From: Thalassotalea marina
GTDB taxonomy: Bacteria; Pseudomonadota; Gammaproteobacteria; Enterobacterales; Alteromonadaceae
Direction of reading: 5' to 3'
Assembly (NCBI RefSeq): GCF_014656435.1
Contig: NZ_BNCK01000014.1
Span: 1 to 61,451 of the forward strand
DNA length: 61,451 nt
Both the position numbers and the translations under genes were made by a program. Below the pieces are notes generated by a model that was not told the DNA's origin, did not search any database, and worked only from the letters and a program-made list of their open reading frames with translations. This document shows, in pieces, positions 15,978 to 25,745 of the stretch. Positions within the stretch are counted from its first letter, which is position 1. Every line of letters starts with the position of its first letter.

Positions 15978-16548
15978 CGCTAAATTCGCCATATTAGTTG
16001 TTTGCAGCTGTTCATATACTTCTAACGCGTACAATTATGAAATACAAAAGGGCGAAACACTTTGGTCACTCTCAAAAGCGTATTTAAACAATCCATACCT
16101 TTGGAGAACGATTACCTACGTGGACGGTACTAAAATTATAGAACCTACTAGAATACCAACTGGCGCCAAGCTTTACATCCCAGAAAGCAACAGATTAATC
16201 CAACTACATAGCCAAAAAGATGTTTCAACTGAAATTGCGAGCACAAAGCAATTGGCAACATCTATGATAAACACACACAACCAAAGTCTAGCGAGTTCGC
16301 AGCCCGAACTGTCTAACCAAAAAAAGCTACATCAATATCCAAGTGCGAACAATAGACAAACAATTTCAAACCCTTCGATTACAGCATTGGTGAAAAGCTT
16401 TACCAAGCAACAAAAAAACAAACTATATGAATACTACCTATCCAATAACAATGGCTCTGTAAGGGCCTTTTATAACGGGCAAGAGGTAGTAGTCGATACG
16501 CAGATACTCATTGAAGAAATGAGACATATTAAGGAGAACCAAAAATGA
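15970..16548 (+). CDS. Secreted LysM-domain protein of the transfer operon
   Basis: A 192-residue periplasmic protein with a signal peptide (FAILVVCSCSYTSNA, cleavage near 20) and one LysM domain directly after it (YEIQKGETLWSLSKAYLNNP...IPTGAKLYIP, ~23-73), which binds peptidoglycan. The remainder is a Gln/Asn/Ser-rich linker and a helical tail. F-type systems usually encode a lytic transglycosylase to open the wall; none is seen here, so this protein may anchor or organise the apparatus in peptidoglycan. It overlaps the regulator gene upstream and the dsbC gene downstream by 4 nt. Confidence 0.8.
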   Translation: MRSAKFAILVVCSCSYTSNAYNYEIQKGETLWSLSKAYLNNPYLWRTITYVDGTKIIEPTRIPTGAKLYIPESNRLIQLHSQKDVSTEIASTKQLATSMINTHNQSLASSQPELSNQKKLHQYPSANNRQTISNPSITALVKSFTKQQKNKLYEYYLSNNNGSVRAFYNGQEVVVDTQILIEEMRHIKENQK

Positions 16549-17279
16549 GATTTTATTCAATAGTATTTGTACTTCTTTTTTCAGCATTTTCCAATGCTGT
16601 AGAGGTTACAACTAAGGCAGAACAATTGATAAGAAGTGTTTTGCCCAATACGAAGATTGATGGGATTGAAGAAAGTGAAATGCCAGGGATTTATATGATC
16701 ACATCAGGGGCAAACATCTTTTATTTTCATCTTGAAAAAAAACTGTTGGTTTTTGGTGAAATAATGACAACAACAGGAAAAAACTTAACAAAACCCAATA
16801 GAGAAAAAGCATTAAACCAAAGTCTTTCCTCTGCTAGTCAACATGCTTTGACTATTCAATATGGCGAACCGATTAACGTTGTTTATGAGTTTACAAACCC
16901 GGAATGTGGTGCGTGTTTAGGGTATGAAAAATACCTAAAAGAAAACCCATTTAAGGACACGGTTCGCCATATATTTTTCTTAGGTTGGTCAGAGGCATCT
17001 GAGCGAAAACTAGAACATATTATGTGCTCCAAGGATAAACAAGCTGCTAAAGAGCTTGTTTATAACGGAGGTGTCATCAAAGAATTCGCATCCTGCGAAT
17101 ACGGTCGAGGCTTGGTTGCTAAGCATAAACGGTTTGCAAGCAGCATGGGTGTTGACCGAACCCCTACTCTAATAATCAACGGCACTAAAATGGTCGGATT
17201 AAGAGTAGATCAATTTAAAACACTATTAATGGAGAGTAAAACTCATGAACAACTTCGAAAAGAAACTCAGTCTGACTAA
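16545..17279 (+). CDS. dsbC: DsbC-like periplasmic disulfide isomerase
   Basis: A 244-residue thioredoxin-fold protein with a signal peptide (MRFYSIVFVLLFSAFSNA), a DsbC-type N-terminal dimerisation domain (~20-100) and the redox motif CGAC at 121-124 in FTNPECGACLGYEKYL; a cis-proline loop occurs in RTPTLIING. Plasmid DsbC proteins isomerise disulfides in cysteine-rich pilus components, here probably TraN, TraU and TraH. The gene end overlaps traA by 35 nt in another frame, a strong sign of coupling. Active site CGAC rather than CGYC. Confidence 0.85.
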   Translation: MRFYSIVFVLLFSAFSNAVEVTTKAEQLIRSVLPNTKIDGIEESEMPGIYMITSGANIFYFHLEKKLLVFGEIMTTTGKNLTKPNREKALNQSLSSASQHALTIQYGEPINVVYEFTNPECGACLGYEKYLKENPFKDTVRHIFFLGWSEASERKLEHIMCSKDKQAAKELVYNGGVIKEFASCEYGRGLVAKHKRFASSMGVDRTPTLIINGTKMVGLRVDQFKTLLMESKTHEQLRKETQSD

Positions 17280-17568
17280 TAAATTGGGTGTATTCATGTT
17301 GTTACTGGTAGCAGCTGTATTGTCGCCTCAATTGATGGCAATTACGGCACCATCAGCACCGTACACTACGATGGGCGCACAAGCGTATGACATCATTTTT
17401 AATAAAGGGTACGACTCGGGGCTTGGTTACGTTATAGCCGGAGCTATGGGGTTGTGGGGATTTCTACAACTTAAGAGCAACTGGAAAGAAACTGCGGGCT
17501 ACGGCGCTGGTGCAACAGGTGTTGCATTGTTACCAGGTATCGTAACGACACTAGGTTTTGTTTATTAG
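17245..17568 (+). CDS. traA: TraA-type pilin precursor
   Basis: A 107-residue pilin precursor with a long, basic leader (~32 residues ending QLMA) and a mature part of ~75 residues with two hydrophobic helices (GLGYVIAGAMGLWGFLQL and AGYGAGATGVALLPGIVTTLGFVY), as in F-family pilins. Subunits leave the inner membrane and polymerise into the conjugative pilus. The mature N-terminus would be near ITAPSAPYTTMGAQ. It starts inside the dsbC end and is followed by traL 9 nt later, the classic order. Confidence 0.8.
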   Translation: MNNFEKKLSLTNKLGVFMLLLVAAVLSPQLMAITAPSAPYTTMGAQAYDIIFNKGYDSGLGYVIAGAMGLWGFLQLKSNWKETAGYGAGATGVALLPGIVTTLGFVY

Positions 17569-17577
17569 GAAATACCA

Positions 17578-17844
17578 ATGGATTACGGCTTGTCAAATCA
17601 CTTACACAAACCCGCTTTACTTGTTTTATTTGAAGTACAAGAGTGGGGACTAATAGGCTTATTTTACACATTTTCTTTGCTGTCTGGGGGATGGTGGTGG
17701 TTAAGCTTTCTGATTGGTCCAGCCGTAACCATTACGTATTTTCGTCGACAAGAGAGAGGCAATCTGGAACACCTCCAGGTTGCTGTCGGCCTAAAGGAAA
17801 TTAAAGGTTATCCACCTTTTACAGCGACGGGATTTGAGGAGTAG
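17578..17844 (+). CDS. traL: TraL, pilus assembly protein
   Basis: An 88-residue small inner-membrane protein: a short polar N-terminus, two hydrophobic segments (~26-55), then FRRQERGNLEHLQVAVGLKEIKGYPP, a tail typical of TraL. TraL associates with TraE at the base of the F-type secretion channel (VirB3-like). It lies between traA and traE and ends 2 nt before traE. Confidence 0.8.
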   Translation: MDYGLSNHLHKPALLVLFEVQEWGLIGLFYTFSLLSGGWWWLSFLIGPAVTITYFRRQERGNLEHLQVAVGLKEIKGYPPFTATGFEE

Positions 17845-17846
17845 GT

Positions 17847-18455
17847 ATGGCTGATAAAAAAGTATTTCAACCTTTTATCCAAGGAACATCGAATGTATTT
17901 GGAGAAAATCGATTGTTGAAAATCCTTTTAGGGATAATGGTCGTTGGCGTATGGATGATATATACATCGATCCAAGATTTTAAAGAACATCAAAAAACAA
18001 TTGTCATGCCTGGCGGGAATAGAGCTCCATATGAAATACGCAACTATTCTGCAGCCGATAATTACTTGTTTGATATGGCTAACTACATTGTTTACTTAGC
18101 AGGTAACTTCACTCCATCGAATGTTGAAGACAGGTTCAATATCTTATTAGGTTTGATACACGAAAGTACATATCCACGTTATCAGGAGCACTTTAAGAAA
18201 CTAACTACAGAAATAAAACGATTCAAAAATATAAGTCATATTGCGGAGCTGGAGTACCCAGACCCTTTATTTACTAGAGAAAACCAATTACGAATTCGTA
18301 TGCAAAAATCCAAAGTAGTCGGCAATACGGTAAAGCCACCTGTTATCAATTACATGATTGTTGATTACCAAATCATAGATGGCCGATTCTGGATATTCGA
18401 TATGAAAGAACTAACACAAGCTGAATATGCCGAGGTACAGAGAAATGAAAAGTAG
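17847..18455 (+). CDS. traE: TraE, type IV secretion protein
   Basis: A 202-residue bitopic protein (VirB8-like): a single N-terminal membrane span (LLKILLGIMVVGVWMIYTSI, ~26-45) and a periplasmic NTF2-like domain, including the NYMIVDYQIIDGRFWIFDM strand region near 165-185. It links inner-membrane and core-complex components. The stop overlaps the traK start by 11 nt. Confidence 0.85.
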   Translation: MADKKVFQPFIQGTSNVFGENRLLKILLGIMVVGVWMIYTSIQDFKEHQKTIVMPGGNRAPYEIRNYSAADNYLFDMANYIVYLAGNFTPSNVEDRFNILLGLIHESTYPRYQEHFKKLTTEIKRFKNISHIAELEYPDPLFTRENQLRIRMQKSKVVGNTVKPPVINYMIVDYQIIDGRFWIFDMKELTQAEYAEVQRNEK

Positions 18456-19182
18456 TTACTTAAATGCAATCTTGTTTTTAGGTGTGTGCTTTCAAGCGTC
18501 CGCACAGAACAGCATTGTACACCCAGAAGTAGAGACAAATATAACACTGTCGAGCACTAACCCTAATAGGTTTAACTGTACAGATGGAATTGTAAATGAC
18601 ATGGCCTTTCCTGACGACTTCCCGATTTCAGCTAAAGCAAAGGATGGGAACCTTTATGTATCCTATACCAAATATCAAGAAGCAAATGGAGATGTTAAAA
18701 CAGTTAAGAAGAAACATACATTACATGTGGTTTGTGATTCTAAAGTGTACACGATGATTGTTCACCCTATTGAAGGTCAAGGAAGAACAATCCGTCTTGG
18801 TGACCCTATTACATCACAATTGAAAAAAAACTCAAAACTCTTGAGAGAAAAGTCTGAAGACGAGCTTATTGCCAACTTAGTATTAGCCGCATACCACAAC
18901 GATCTTCCACCAAATTTTACCGTGAGCTCAAGCAACAAAAGCATGAAAAATGTCATTGCAGGAATCACGTTTGACGAGATAAGAAATATATCACTTAACG
19001 GAGTAGGCTTATCCCTAAAAGAATATATTGTCACCGGCGAACCAGGCTCCTTAATTCCTCCAAAACTTATAGTTGAACAAGGAAAATATTTTAGTGATCG
19101 ATTGCGCGGCGTATCAATAAAGCCAGAGCGTTTACCTGAAAACGGCAAGGCTAGATTGTTTGTATTGGAGAATAAACTATGA
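18445..19182 (+). CDS. traK: TraK, secretin-like core-complex protein
   Basis: A 245-residue periplasmic/outer-membrane protein (VirB9/secretin-like) with a signal peptide (YLNAILFLGVCFQASA). ATG 18445 (MKSSYLNAIL) is chosen because GAGG lies upstream and the signal peptide begins directly; an in-frame ATG at 18427 lies deeper in traE. TraK joins TraB and TraV in the envelope-spanning channel. The first half is beta-rich (FPDDFPISAKAKDGNLYVSY), as in family members. It overlaps traB by 4 nt. Confidence 0.85.
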   Translation: MKSSYLNAILFLGVCFQASAQNSIVHPEVETNITLSSTNPNRFNCTDGIVNDMAFPDDFPISAKAKDGNLYVSYTKYQEANGDVKTVKKKHTLHVVCDSKVYTMIVHPIEGQGRTIRLGDPITSQLKKNSKLLREKSEDELIANLVLAAYHNDLPPNFTVSSSNKSMKNVIAGITFDEIRNISLNGVGLSLKEYIVTGEPGSLIPPKLIVEQGKYFSDRLRGVSIKPERLPENGKARLFVLENKL

Positions 19183-20411
19183 GTACCGATGCAAAAAACG
19201 AGGATGTATTAAATAGCAAACCATCGCTCACAGCAGTTCAAAAAAAGAAGATTTTTACAATTGCTGCAATCATTGTGGTTTTAGTGTTCTTTTACATTAT
19301 GTTTCAAGCAACAGGACACCAAGGCCCGAAAGAGGCTATCAAAGAAGAGCCCATTAAGATAGGTGAAAACAATTTATCAGATGATGAATTTGAAAAGTTC
19401 AATAAACAGGTTGAATCATTACAGGAAATAGTTTCTACACAGCAAGCTGAGTTAAATGAATTTAGAAAAAAACAGGAGCGAGATAATATGCAAAAAGATG
19501 GTGCATTGAATCAGCTTCAGAAGCTAATGGAAATAGATAAGCAAGCCGCAGAAAACACTCCCAAACCGCCACTTAGCAACGAACCATCACCAGCATTGCC
19601 AGAACAACGATATCCTCAAGCTCAGGAAGCTGTATATGTGCCTAAAAACACGCCCCCACCTTCGATGTCACATCAGTTGGCAGAACCAACGGCACTAGGC
19701 GGAGTTGGCTTTATCGAATTTGCTCCAACACAGAAAAAAAAAGCACAGGAATCAATAGAGGAATATTATCTCCCTCCCAGTTTTTTCAGCGCGAAACTCC
19801 TAACCGGGATCGACGCGCAAACAAGTAAAGAGGGGGCGGAGGAACCTAAACAAATAATGTTTATGGTAGATGCACCTGCGGTGTTACCAAATCACATTAG
19901 AGAAGATCTGTCTGGCTGTTTTGTTATGGCCAACGCAAATGGTGATCTAGGTACCGAAAGAATAGAAGTAATAGTCGTCAACCTAAGCTGTGTTAGTGCA
20001 GATGGTACTGCTGTTATAGATCAGCCAGTTCTTGGTTATGTGAATGATTTGGATGGTAAAAGAGATATGGCTGGAAATGTAGTTAGCAAAGAAGGCAGCA
20101 AGCTTGCCTGGTTGTTTGCCGCTACAGTTGTAAGTGCAGCAGGTGTTGAGACCTCTGTAGCTGGTGTAGATCAAAACCAAACTGCTTTAGGTACTGTAAG
20201 TACATTTGATCCATCAAAATCACTACAAAGAAGTTTAGGAGGAGCCCTCAAGGATACTTCTGACGAATACAAAACGATTATTTTAGATTACATAAGACAA
20301 TCAGCTCCTGTAGTAGAAGTTGGACCATTAAAGGATGTTACCGTTGTCATACAAGAAGGGGTTTGGTTAAAAATCAAATCCAGACAAAAACAAGGCGGAG
20401 TAGAAATATGA
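19179..20411 (+). CDS. traB: TraB, envelope-spanning channel protein
   Basis: A 410-residue VirB10-like protein: a cytoplasmic N-terminus, one membrane span (IFTIAAIIVVLVFFYIMF, ~27-44), a coiled coil (~60-115), a Pro-rich stretch (~125-165: KPPLSNEPSPALPEQ, TPPPSM) and a C-terminal barrel-forming domain from ~200. It bridges inner and outer membranes and probably senses coupling-protein activity. It overlaps traV by 4 nt. Confidence 0.9.
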   Translation: MSTDAKNEDVLNSKPSLTAVQKKKIFTIAAIIVVLVFFYIMFQATGHQGPKEAIKEEPIKIGENNLSDDEFEKFNKQVESLQEIVSTQQAELNEFRKKQERDNMQKDGALNQLQKLMEIDKQAAENTPKPPLSNEPSPALPEQRYPQAQEAVYVPKNTPPPSMSHQLAEPTALGGVGFIEFAPTQKKKAQESIEEYYLPPSFFSAKLLTGIDAQTSKEGAEEPKQIMFMVDAPAVLPNHIREDLSGCFVMANANGDLGTERIEVIVVNLSCVSADGTAVIDQPVLGYVNDLDGKRDMAGNVVSKEGSKLAWLFAATVVSAAGVETSVAGVDQNQTALGTVSTFDPSKSLQRSLGGALKDTSDEYKTIILDYIRQSAPVVEVGPLKDVTVVIQEGVWLKIKSRQKQGGVEI

Positions 20412-20923
20412 AATCACGTACTTTAGCGTTTACATTTTGGCTCGTTGCTTTCGTGGCGATGAGTGGCTGTTCTAGTTTAATACCCTATGAAGAAGAGTTT
20501 GGGTGTAAACGTTCAAATAATATGGGGAAATGTATTAGCACAGAAGAAGCATATAAGGAAATGACCACTGGTGGTGATGCTGCGCCGTATGCAAAACCAG
20601 CATCATTAAAAGATGATGATGAATCTGACCATGCTCAAACTTCCGCTAAAGGAGACTCTCAAAACATTAAAAAACCTAACATAGGATATGTGCAATATTT
20701 GGACGCTAACTATAAAGAAACTGCGAAGCTATTAAACTCTAGTATAACTCCGGTCATATCAACCGGTGACACGATAAAGATAGTTTTGGTACCCAACCAG
20801 ATAAATGAAAAGATGCTCTTGTCAGAGCGCACCTTGTATTTAATCGTAGAAAACCCGAAGTTCATTATGGGTGATTATTTAATCGAGAAAAAAACCCCAA
20901 TTTCGACAATATTTGGAGAATAA
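20408..20923 (+). CDS. traV: TraV outer-membrane lipoprotein
   Basis: A 171-residue lipoprotein (VirB7-like). ATG 20408 gives a signal with the lipobox VAMSGC; the cysteine is the lipidated residue, followed by two further cysteines in FGCKRSNNMGKCIS typical of TraV. GGCGGAGTAGAAAT precedes the ATG. It stabilises the TraK ring in the outer membrane. TraC begins 2 nt later. Confidence 0.85.
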   Translation: MKSRTLAFTFWLVAFVAMSGCSSLIPYEEEFGCKRSNNMGKCISTEEAYKEMTTGGDAAPYAKPASLKDDDESDHAQTSAKGDSQNIKKPNIGYVQYLDANYKETAKLLNSSITPVISTGDTIKIVLVPNQINEKMLLSERTLYLIVENPKFIMGDYLIEKKTPISTIFGE

Positions 20924-20925
20924 GG

Positions 20926-23445
20926 ATGCTCGCTCAATATACCCAGAAAATTTTAAAATCAATAATGGGAGATGGAGGAGTGACATCCTCGGAGATAATT
21001 GGTTTAGCGCAAAGAGAGAGGCTATCTGATTTTCTACCATACCTGACGTACTCTGCCAACAAAGAAACCTTTGCCAATATTGATAATACTGAAGGGTATA
21101 TGTGGGAGTGTGTACCTTCATATTTTCAAACCGAACAAAAGGTCAAACGAGTTGAAAAAATGCTTCAACTCAAATTACCTCGTGATTCCGTTTGGTCGTT
21201 CCACATGTACGGTGACAACCATATTAAGCCTATGTTAGATGCCAATAAGATAGGTATACAAAGAAACGCCACGCTGGTTAGAAAAAGTGCAGATGAATAT
21301 TCCAACCACTTGATCGAATCAACAAATGGAATGCCTCAGGTATCAGAAATACCAGTTAGAAATTTTAGAGTGTTTGTCACTTTAAAGTCGGAAACAGTTT
21401 TAGAGAGCAATCAAGTTGTTGCTGTTGAAGAGGGTCTTAAATCGGCAGGTCTATGTCCAAGACGCTGTAACGATGGAGATTTAGCCAGGCTACTACGTAG
21501 AATGTTAAACAACGAGCCGAACAAACCAGTATCAAACGAGGTTTCAAAATCTAAGCCTATCCGTAAACAAATCCTTAAACCAGGACTTAAAACCAGTTTT
21601 CCGAAAAGCGGCAAAGTGAGAATCGGCGACTTACACGCGAGGTGCTTGACACCTCATGTCGTTCCATCCAAGACGAATACTATCAAAGAGAATAAATTAT
21701 TGGGTGGTTATATGGGGATTGAAGATGATGGAAACCAACTGTTATCTCCATTCTTATACACATGCGTAGTTTCATACATGGGGGTTCAAGAAGAATTCGA
21801 AAACAAAGCGAAAATTATGAACGGCCAAAACCTAGTAGGGAAGAACGCCAAAGAGCTTCAAAAACGCCTTGTTGAGTATCGTTGGTTAAACGATCTGCCT
21901 GAAGATACGGTGAAGTGCCGTGTACACCAAACATTATGGATTTTTGACACTAGTGAAGCGAATTTGGATTTAAGTGTAAACAGAGCTATTCGCATTGCTT
22001 CTGATGAAGATTATACACTTCGGGAAGAGGGGCGACTATCGACCACAATGTTTCTAATGTCTCTTCCGTTTGGATATTACAATGTGCGAGGTAACGCTGA
22101 AACAATCGATCGCTACAACATACTACCTGCATCCTCTGTAGCAAGCATTCTCCCACTCCAAGCTGATTATTCAGGTTCAGTTCGCATCGTAGATGATGAA
22201 AGAGTAACCAACAAACCTGTGCTGTGCTTAGTGGGAAGAAAAGGGCAAATACAAGGGTATAACGTATTCGATAAGCGTTCTAATAACCACAACTTCATCA
22301 TAACAGCAGGTTCTGGCGCAGGAAAAAGCTTTAAGTTAAACAAGTTTGTTAATGACTATTACGCGTCAGGGAGTTTGGTTCGACTAATAGATCTTGGTTA
22401 CTCTTTCGAAAAAAGTTGTCGGATCAACAATGGTAGATTTTTGGACATTGGAAAAGAAAAAATGTGTATTAATCCATTTTATTCAATGGCCAAAGATGAA
22501 GAAGACTCAGAGAGAGATCTTATTTCATGTGCAATTGTCATATCAGAGATGATTAACAGTTTTACTGGTGCGCCGCTAAGTGAATTGGAATTCTCTCTTT
22601 TGAAAGCAGCAGCTCGCTGGACTAAGAAGCAAGGTAACATTGTTAAAGGTATAGATAGCACTAGAGACTATTTAGAAAACATCGAGACACACGCCAAGGG
22701 TGAAAAAATACTTGACGTTAAGCGTGCCGTAGAAAGTGCGAAGATAATGGCATACAACCTTAGAGATTTTACCTCTCAAGGGGTCTATGGCCGATTCTTT
22801 AATGGTGTAAGCAATTTCAATATCAAAGATGATGAATTTGTCGTAGTCGAGCTCCAGCAGCTAAAAGAAGAGAAGGAGTTGTTTCCAGTAATAATCATGC
22901 AAGTGATTAACTCAGTAACACAAGATCTTTACCTTGGTGATCGTTCATATCAACGTTTTTGCTTATTTGAAGAAGTAGCACAATACCTACGGAAACAAGG
23001 TCACAAAGACTTAGGGCGTTTAGCTATGATCATTGAGGAGGGATACAGAAGAGCCAGAAAACATAATGGCTCATTTGGGGCAGTACTTCAGTCGATTCTT
23101 GACTTAGAGCTGTTCGGGGATATTGGGCAAGTAATAAAATCAAACGCGGCTTATAAATTTTATCTCGAGTCGGAAGATTATGTTGCAGCATCTGAAAGAG
23201 GATTAATCACACATAAAGGTATTGCACTAGAAATACTAGACAGTATACGAAATCAAAAACCCAGGTACTCAGAGTGCATGATAGAAACTCCATTCGGGTT
23301 TGGCGTAGGTAGACTTATAGTCGACAAATGGAACTATTGGGTTAATACCTCAGACGGTAAAGAAACACAGAAATATTACGATTTGATCCGCCAAGGTTAC
23401 CTTCCTGAAGAAGCTATAAGCAAGCTTTCAGGGATTCCACTATGA
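20926..23445 (+). CDS. traC: TraC, VirB4-like ATPase
   Basis: An 839-residue cytoplasmic ATPase that powers pilus assembly. The TraC_F N-terminal domain spans ~20-260. Walker A TAGSGAGKS lies at ~460-468, and the Walker B-like LFEEVAQYL at ~685. Full length compared with F TraC (~875). It overlaps the first traN-like gene by 4 nt. Confidence 0.95.
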   Translation: MLAQYTQKILKSIMGDGGVTSSEIIGLAQRERLSDFLPYLTYSANKETFANIDNTEGYMWECVPSYFQTEQKVKRVEKMLQLKLPRDSVWSFHMYGDNHIKPMLDANKIGIQRNATLVRKSADEYSNHLIESTNGMPQVSEIPVRNFRVFVTLKSETVLESNQVVAVEEGLKSAGLCPRRCNDGDLARLLRRMLNNEPNKPVSNEVSKSKPIRKQILKPGLKTSFPKSGKVRIGDLHARCLTPHVVPSKTNTIKENKLLGGYMGIEDDGNQLLSPFLYTCVVSYMGVQEEFENKAKIMNGQNLVGKNAKELQKRLVEYRWLNDLPEDTVKCRVHQTLWIFDTSEANLDLSVNRAIRIASDEDYTLREEGRLSTTMFLMSLPFGYYNVRGNAETIDRYNILPASSVASILPLQADYSGSVRIVDDERVTNKPVLCLVGRKGQIQGYNVFDKRSNNHNFIITAGSGAGKSFKLNKFVNDYYASGSLVRLIDLGYSFEKSCRINNGRFLDIGKEKMCINPFYSMAKDEEDSERDLISCAIVISEMINSFTGAPLSELEFSLLKAAARWTKKQGNIVKGIDSTRDYLENIETHAKGEKILDVKRAVESAKIMAYNLRDFTSQGVYGRFFNGVSNFNIKDDEFVVVELQQLKEEKELFPVIIMQVINSVTQDLYLGDRSYQRFCLFEEVAQYLRKQGHKDLGRLAMIIEEGYRRARKHNGSFGAVLQSILDLELFGDIGQVIKSNAAYKFYLESEDYVAASERGLITHKGIALEILDSIRNQKPRYSECMIETPFGFGVGRLIVDKWNYWVNTSDGKETQKYYDLIRQGYLPEEAISKLSGIPL

Positions 23446-25745
23446 ACAAAATACTAATATGCCTGCTAGTCACTATTGTTTCGACTAAAGCGGTCTCCGC
23501 ACAATCAACTGCAGATAAAATGAAAATTCGTGTGGAAACTCTAGAAACTACTATCGGAGGGGTTCTTGGAAAAGATGGAGTAAAACAAACTCAACAGGCG
23601 ATGATGGGTGATGGCCAAATTAGTACTTTAAACGGTGCCACTCAGTTTTCGAGCCAGGTGAGCTGTGGTTCTGACGCACATTATCTTAATGTTGGAGGTA
23701 CATTCACAGCCACTGGTTTACACGTAAACATTACTTCAGATACCGATCTAAATGGAACAATGGATTCGACCTATTCAGTTAATAATATTAGTGGTGTTTG
23801 TGCGAACGGCTATTTTAAGTGCGCACAACCTAGTACTGCAACAGCCTGCGAATACTATGAATGGGTAGGCCATCCACTCGGTGATATACACAGAAACACG
23901 GCAAGCGAAATACAAAACCTTTATAACTGTCGATGTATTGACGCTAGTTGCGATCCTAATAGTGCATCAAACTTGCTCAGACATTTAGAAGACGTCGGTT
24001 CTGGTATTGTTCAAAATTATCAAAAACAAAACCCTTATTTTGCGGTAAGCGGAATAAAAAATATCGGCACATCGTTACAGTTCCATGGACAGGTGAGCAC
24101 TGCATGTAGTTCAACACCCCCTGATTCCAATTTAACGTCGTATTTTAGAAACCCTCAGACTCAGGCTCCGGCTGCTGCTAGCCAACAAGCCACTAATCAC
24201 TATTTCCAAGTAGCATCTAGCTCAAAAGCTCAGGCTGACACATCGGTAAACACAACTTGCTCGATAATTAGAAATGTTTCACTAAACGAAATACAACAAA
24301 ATGATGTTATTGAATTTGTTGGACAATCTAATTCCTCGGTATCCAGCTGCGGAAGTGGCTGTTTGAATGTCCAGATAGGTTCAGGCGGCAACGATAATCT
24401 AACTGCAACCGATGGTTGCACATTATTTGATGCTTTTGCTGAATTTGAAGTAAAAAGACCTGATTTAATCACTAATGTTTCATTATTGAATTACAACTAC
24501 GACGATCTTTATCACATTGATGTGAATGGCTCTACAGTAGTATCTACCAATGGCTTTTTGAAAACCAACCCTGAACCTGCTAGTTGTGATTATTCACAAA
24601 ACCATCACTATTCGGGCCCACCTTTAAACATTACCTCACTTTTTCAGACTGCGGGAACAAAAAGAATCACTTCGACAGTAGCTGTAGGGGGAGATGGGGA
24701 GCATTTATCGCGATTTAGAATTCGTTTCAAAAATTCAGAAGATAAATTGATTTCGGTTTATGGAGTAAGCCAAGGATACGAGTTGCTGAAATGCGATTTT
24801 GATTTAAAAACGGGCGTTATGGCATGCACAAGCGATGGAAAAAAAACACTGCATCACATGACTGGTAAAATTTCGTATAAGGATGCATGTGAATCGGGAA
24901 AAAGTACAATCAGCGTTATATCAAGTGGCACATTTGATCCCGATTCAATTTGGCCAGGTCAGATTTATGGAACGAGAGATGAGACGATTTCCGTAAGCCA
25001 AGTTCACCCATCTTGCGCAAATAACCTTAAAGGCTCATTTAAGGTAACTGATCCTTCTGGACGTTATGACTGGTTCTTGTCGCACCATTTATCGTACAAA
25101 ATAATGATCAAGGAGTGTACTGTAAACCAGTCCATTATTGATAACTGCAGCACACTGCCTTTGAATGAATGCACATTAAAAGATCATTCATATGATGGCA
25201 TTGCCGTCGTTTCAAACTATTCCCCAACGGGTTTCCAACCTGCACCACAAACACAAACGATAATTGATGGTGGCTGTTCAGTGTCCGTCACTGAAGACTT
25301 TTTTATTCAGAACAAAACGTTTGCATGCCCAGCAGCTCCGTCTTCCTATATGGTTGATACAAGTCATTTACAATCGCCTACATTTTCAGGAGGAGATATG
25401 ACCATAACGACAAAAAACCCCGATCCATCAAATCCTACCTCAGCAAGAAAAATTACCATGCCCATTCCAGAGCTTCCAAAAGACAATCCTTGTGCTCTAG
25501 AGTGCAGAGTAAAAAAAACAACACAAAGGAACGAGGTGAACACCGGTGGCACTGAAACGAATAGAAGGAATGCCAGCGAAACTACAGAGATATATACCAA
25601 ACCGTGCTCACAAAGTGTGTGTCCAGTAGATAGTGGAGAAACAATCATCGAGCCATGTTCATGCCTTAATCAGTTCGCACAAGTGGCTGCTTCGTTGGAG
25701 GTTTTAAGATTAGCAGGGAAGGATATTAGTTGTGTGGTTCCGTAA
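23442..25745 (+). CDS. TraN-like cysteine-rich secreted protein, part 1
   Basis: A 767-residue exported protein with a signal peptide (ILICLLVTIVSTKAVSA). It has many cysteines throughout and ends CSCLNQFAQVAASLEVLRLAGKDISCVVP, a block that in many TraN proteins lies in the interior before the conserved C-terminal domain. It therefore resembles the upstream portion of a large TraN adhesin, which contacts the recipient surface and stabilises mating pairs, encoded here as its own gene. The next gene supplies the TraN C-terminal domain with a separate signal peptide. Probably outer-membrane or surface located and disulfide-rich, matching the operon's DsbC. Confidence 0.6.
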   Translation: MNKILICLLVTIVSTKAVSAQSTADKMKIRVETLETTIGGVLGKDGVKQTQQAMMGDGQISTLNGATQFSSQVSCGSDAHYLNVGGTFTATGLHVNITSDTDLNGTMDSTYSVNNISGVCANGYFKCAQPSTATACEYYEWVGHPLGDIHRNTASEIQNLYNCRCIDASCDPNSASNLLRHLEDVGSGIVQNYQKQNPYFAVSGIKNIGTSLQFHGQVSTACSSTPPDSNLTSYFRNPQTQAPAAASQQATNHYFQVASSSKAQADTSVNTTCSIIRNVSLNEIQQNDVIEFVGQSNSSVSSCGSGCLNVQIGSGGNDNLTATDGCTLFDAFAEFEVKRPDLITNVSLLNYNYDDLYHIDVNGSTVVSTNGFLKTNPEPASCDYSQNHHYSGPPLNITSLFQTAGTKRITSTVAVGGDGEHLSRFRIRFKNSEDKLISVYGVSQGYELLKCDFDLKTGVMACTSDGKKTLHHMTGKISYKDACESGKSTISVISSGTFDPDSIWPGQIYGTRDETISVSQVHPSCANNLKGSFKVTDPSGRYDWFLSHHLSYKIMIKECTVNQSIIDNCSTLPLNECTLKDHSYDGIAVVSNYSPTGFQPAPQTQTIIDGGCSVSVTEDFFIQNKTFACPAAPSSYMVDTSHLQSPTFSGGDMTITTKNPDPSNPTSARKITMPIPELPKDNPCALECRVKKTTQRNEVNTGGTETNRRNASETTEIYTKPCSQSVCPVDSGETIIEPCSCLNQFAQVAASLEVLRLAGKDISCVVP

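Noticed and set aside
25732..25745. The traN overlap as a sequencing frameshift in one long gene
   Set aside because: The second gene has its own signal peptide and start site, so two genes are more likely, though not certain.
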